DNA of 6,758 nt from assembly GCA_049302575.1 (NCBI GenBank), contig JBAQMG010000084.1, positions 1-6,758 on the forward strand. Direction: 5' to 3'. The notes under the pieces were generated by a model that saw only the letters and a program-made list of their open reading frames with translations, did no database searches and was not told the DNA's origin. This document shows, piece after piece, positions 4,650-6,758 of this stretch. The first letter of the stretch is position 1, and each line of letters starts with the position of its first letter. This DNA is from JBAQMG01 sp049302575 (GTDB lineage Bacteria; Bacillota; Desulfitobacteriia; Desulfitobacteriales; Desulfitobacteriaceae). The position numbers and the translations under genes are program-made.

Positions 4650-6551
4650 TTTATTTTTTATCATGTCGCTTATAAGGGTGATAAAATCACCAGTAGCCAT
4701 TTTTTCCCCAGCATTTCCTTGACTATAACGTCGAACGGCAACTGTCTCAGATTCTGCTTCCTGATCGCCTACAACTAGGGCAAAGGGTATTTTTTCAGTT
4801 TGAGTCTCACGGATCTTATAATTTATTTTTTCACGGCGTTGATCAACTTCAACTCTGATATCTAAAGCACTCAGTTGTTTTTCGATAGTTTGAGCATATT
4901 CATGATGCTTCTCACTAATAGGCAAAATACGCACCTGGACGGGTGCCAACCAAACAGGAAAAGCTCCTGCATAGTGTTCAGTTAGCAAAGCAATAAAACG
5001 CTCAATACTTCCGTAAACGACTCTGTGGACCATCACTGGACGATGTTTTAGACCATCTTCCCCAACATAAGTTAAATCAAATTTTTCTGGCATTTGAAAA
5101 TCAAGTTGGATAGTACCGCACTGCCAAGTTCTATCTAAGCAATCGCGCAAATGAAAGTCAATTTTAGGACCATAGAACGCACCATCACCAGGATTAACTT
5201 TATAGTCTATCCCTTTAGCCTCAAGTGCTGCTTGTAAAACCTTAGTGGCCATTTCCCAGGTTTCATCAGACCCCATTGAATTCTCTGGTCTTGTGGAAAG
5301 CTCAACATTATACTCAAAACCAAATATTTTATAGAAATAATCGACTAATTCAATGACCCCAATAATTTCCTCTTTGACTTGAGAAGGCAACATAAAGATA
5401 TGCGCATCGTCTTGGGTAAAATTTCTTACTCTAAGTAAGCCGTGTAAAGCACCAGATAATTCATGGCGATGCACCAAGCCCAACTCTCCAACACGCATCG
5501 GTAAGTCACGATAACTCCGCAGCTTGGTACGATACATGATCATCCCACCCGGACAATTCATGGGTTTAATCGCGTAATCATCCTCATCAATCTTGGTGAA
5601 ATACATATTAGCTTGATAATGATCCCAATGCCCAGATTGCTCCCAGAGACTACGATTCAAAATAATCGGCGTTTTGATCTCTTGGTAATCACGCTTCCGA
5701 TGTTCCTGACGCCAGAAATCCTCCAATTGATTGCGCAAGATCATCCCCTTAGGATGAAAAAACGGGAACCCCGGACCTTCATCGTGCAAACTGAAGAGAT
5801 CCAATTCTAAGCCTAACTTACGATGATCCCGACGTTTAGCTTCTTCAATCTTGAATAAATAGTCTTCTAAATCTGCGGGTTTGGCAAAGGCAGTTCCGTA
5901 GATTCTCTGTAACATTTTATTTTTTTCACTACCACGCCAATAAGCTCCAGCAAGATTTAAGAGCTTAAAAACCTTCAGATTACCAGTAGCTGGAACATGT
6001 GGACCAGCACAAAGGTCAGTGAATTCTCCTTGCGTGTACATGGAAATTGCTACATCTTTGGGGAGATCCTCAATCAGCTCCACTTTATACTTTTCACCCT
6101 GCACCTTAAAAAGCTCTAAAGCAGACTCCCTGGAAATTTCCATTCGTTGAAATGGCTCACTTGACTTAGCAAGCCGACGCATCTCAGCCTCGATAACTGT
6201 TAAATCCTCAGGGGTAAACACATGTTCTGAATCAAAATCGTAGTAAAAACCATTGGCAATAGCTGGCCCAATGGCAAGTTTGGTACCAGGAAAAAGTTTT
6301 AGTACCGCTTGAGCAAGCAAATGAGAGGTCGAATGCCGCAGAATTTCCAGACCAGCCTCACTCTCTAGAGGTACAATTTCTATCGCAGCACTTTCATTTA
6401 AGGGAAAAGAAAGATCCTTTGTTACCCCATTCACCTTTCCGCCAATGGCAGCTTTAGCTAAACCACGCGAAATCGAGCCAGCTAGCTCTAGTAGTGTTGT
6501 TCCTTGCTCTACTTCACGAACCGAACCATCCTTCAAAGTAATTTCAATCAT
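4623..6551 (-). CDS. thrS: Threonyl-tRNA synthetase
   Basis: Cytoplasmic class II synthetase that activates threonine with ATP, charges tRNA-Thr and edits mischarged seryl-tRNA. The 642 residues are full length. Domains in order: TGS (1-61); editing domain with metal-site residues H73 and H77 (HSTSH) and C181/H185 (CAGPH); catalytic core with class II motif 2 VHRHELSGALHGLLRVRNFTQ (360-380, given as VHRHELSG plus RVRNFTQ) and zinc ligands C333 (MNCPG), H384 (DDAHIF) and H509 (VMVHR); and the anticodon-binding domain (about 535-642). The start at 6551 is chosen because GGAGG lies 9 nt upstream (6561-6565); a GTG at 6569 would overlap that site. The C-terminal tail RTAKWEA is encoded by a heptamer repeat and may not be ancestral. 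No T-box is visible in the 80 bp upstream; an intron end occupies that leader. Confidence 0.97.
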   Translation of the reverse strand: MIEITLKDGSVREVEQGTTLLELAGSISRGLAKAAIGGKVNGVTKDLSFPLNESAAIEIVPLESEAGLEILRHSTSHLLAQAVLKLFPGTKLAIGPAIANGFYYDFDSEHVFTPEDLTVIEAEMRRLAKSSEPFQRMEISRESALELFKVQGEKYKVELIEDLPKDVAISMYTQGEFTDLCAGPHVPATGNLKVFKLLNLAGAYWRGSEKNKMLQRIYGTAFAKPADLEDYLFKIEEAKRRDHRKLGLELDLFSLHDEGPGFPFFHPKGMILRNQLEDFWRQEHRKRDYQEIKTPIILNRSLWEQSGHWDHYQANMYFTKIDEDDYAIKPMNCPGGMIMYRTKLRSYRDLPMRVGELGLVHRHELSGALHGLLRVRNFTQDDAHIFMLPSQVKEEIIGVIELVDYFYKIFGFEYNVELSTRPENSMGSDETWEMATKVLQAALEAKGIDYKVNPGDGAFYGPKIDFHLRDCLDRTWQCGTIQLDFQMPEKFDLTYVGEDGLKHRPVMVHRVVYGSIERFIALLTEHYAGAFPVWLAPVQVRILPISEKHHEYAQTIEKQLSALDIRVEVDQRREKINYKIRETQTEKIPFALVVGDQEAESETVAVRRYSQGNAGEKMATGDFITLISDMIKNKTRTAKWEA

Positions 6552-6600
6552 AGTAAGCTTCCTCCGCACAATTAATTTAGAAAAAATTTAAGTTCACTTA

Positions 6601-6631
6601 TACCCTCCGAAAGTTTACGTTCTGATGGGTA
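6601..6631 (-). other. Imperfect hairpin in the thrS leader, just after the intron
   Basis: On the minus strand TACCC pairs with GGGTA, followed inward by TC/GA and GAA/TTC with single mismatches, around a CGTAAACT loop. It lies directly downstream of the 3' splice site, in the retained exon and about 50 nt before the thrS start codon. No T-run follows it, so it is not a terminator. It may be part of the original leader structure. Confidence 0.4.
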
Positions 6632-6637
6632 AAAATC

Positions 6638-6676
6638 GGATAGGAGGCCACCCATTATTTGAGTGACCGACCTTCC
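6638..6676 (-). ncRNA. Group II intron domain VI with bulged branch-point A
   Basis: GGTCACTC (6668-6661) pairs fully with GGGTGGCC (6653-6646) around a 7-nt loop, including G-U pairs. Below an internal loop, AGG pairs with CCT and GGA with TCC, leaving one unpaired A (6641) between them. This A is the 7th nucleotide from the intron's 3' end, the standard place for the lariat branch point. Confidence 0.85.
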
Positions 6677-6678
6677 AC

Positions 6679-6710
6679 ACCACCGTACGTACCGTTCGGT
6701 ATACGGCGGT
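6679..6710 (-). ncRNA. Group II intron domain V (catalytic hairpin)
   Basis: ACCGCCGTA (6710-6702) pairs with TACGGTGGT (6687-6679) in nine pairs with one G-U. A 2-nt CG bulge (6689-6688) follows on the 3' side, then TACC/GGTA and a GAAC tetraloop (6697-6694). A lower 9-bp helix, a two-nucleotide bulge and a capped 4-bp helix are the defining architecture of domain V, the ribozyme active site that binds catalytic metal ions. No compensating gaps or mismatches are needed, so this domain looks intact. Confidence 0.92.
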
Positions 6711-6718
6711 TCCTCAGG

Positions 6719-6758
6719 TTACGCAGTAACTTGACGATAATACTCTGAAAAGAATAGG
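6719..6758 (-). CDS. Group II intron maturase/reverse transcriptase, C-terminal codons only (partial)
   Basis: The frame entering from the right edge reads LFFSEYYRQVTA and stops at TAA (6721-6719), 8 nt before domain V. Intron-encoded proteins lie in domain IV and end just before domain V, so the position is right for the maturase C-terminus. Only 12 residues are visible, so the call rests on the RNA domains beside it and not on protein motifs. Confidence 0.6.
   Translation of the reverse strand, partial: LFFSEYYRQVTA

Larger units (their letters stand above)
6635..6758 (-). mobile_element. Group II intron, 3' end (partial)
   Basis: In order on the minus strand: the last codons of an intron-encoded protein (6757-6719), a short linker, domain V (6710-6679), domain VI (6676-6638) and the terminal GAT (6637-6635), an AY ending typical of group II introns. 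The exon continues with TTTTACCC. Insertion immediately before a T-run is characteristic of bacterial class C introns, which target the stem of intrinsic terminators. The domain V sequence also looks class C-like to me. The 5' part and the rest of the maturase lie outside the window, so completeness and splicing ability cannot be judged. Confidence 0.9.

Noticed and set aside
2299..5810. Several plus-strand open frames of 65-82 codons inside the endonuclease, methyltransferase and thrS genes
   Set aside because: All are antisense shadows of well-supported genes, with no ribosome binding sites and no recognisable domains.
6552..6569. GTG start for thrS at 6569
   Set aside because: The added codons contain the GGAGG ribosome binding site itself, and the ThrS family begins at the MIEITLKDGS position.
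6552..6634. T-box riboswitch between intron and thrS
   Set aside because: No AGGGTGGNACCGCG-like T-box sequence and no terminator in these 83 bp. If one exists it must lie upstream of the intron, outside the window.
1..6758. CRISPR array or tRNA genes
   Set aside because: No regular 25-40-bp repeats with spacers were found. The only direct repeats are the 16-bp pair, the 18-bp duplication and the heptamers. No tRNA cloverleaf with a GTTCRA arm was recognised.

Overview
The window looks like the chromosome of an endospore-former-type Firmicute. The evidence is strong GGAGG ribosome binding sites, the gene set thrS / infC-rpmI-rplT, an IF-3 gene that starts on AUU, and a Firmicutes-style 16S leader with a TGATCTTTGAAAACT box. 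My best guess is Clostridia, Peptococcaceae/Desulfitobacteriaceae type (Desulfosporosinus- or Desulfitobacterium-like). That placement is an impression from protein sequences and was not tested. Every gene I can support lies on the minus strand, so the biological reading order runs from high to low coordinates.

Reading in that direction: (1) 6758-6635 is the 3' end of a group II intron: the last codons of its maturase, domain V, domain VI with a bulged branch-point A, and the 3' splice site. It sits in the leader of thrS. (2) 6551-4623 is thrS, threonyl-tRNA synthetase. (3) 4556-2248 is a two-gene, AT-richer type II restriction-modification cassette: a C5-cytosine methyltransferase followed, with a 4-bp ATGA overlap, by an HpaII-family endonuclease. 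The predicted target is CCGG. (4) 2247-1895 holds a degenerate 7-bp repeat tract, a consensus sigma-A promoter and a structured 5' leader. (5) 1894-741 is the operon infC-rpmI-rplT (IF-3, bL35, bL20), closed by an intrinsic terminator at 711-737. (6) 710-1 is the upstream region of an rRNA operon: tandem promoters, a leader with several hairpins built on a CATGGATG core, an antitermination-type box, and the first ~14 nt of 16S rRNA, which runs off the left edge.

thrS and infC-rpmI-rplT are often neighbours in bacteria. Here the restriction-modification pair lies between them, and its two edges each carry a tract of degenerate heptamers in the same style. The simplest reading is that the cassette entered an intergenic heptamer-repeat spacer. 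It is probably transcribed from the thrS side (methyltransferase first), while infC-rpmI-rplT has its own near-perfect promoter. Upstream, a mobile intron occupies the thrS leader, where a T-box would be expected in Firmicutes. A translation-factor operon next to an rRNA operon has therefore been hit by two different mobile or selfish elements within about 4.5 kb.
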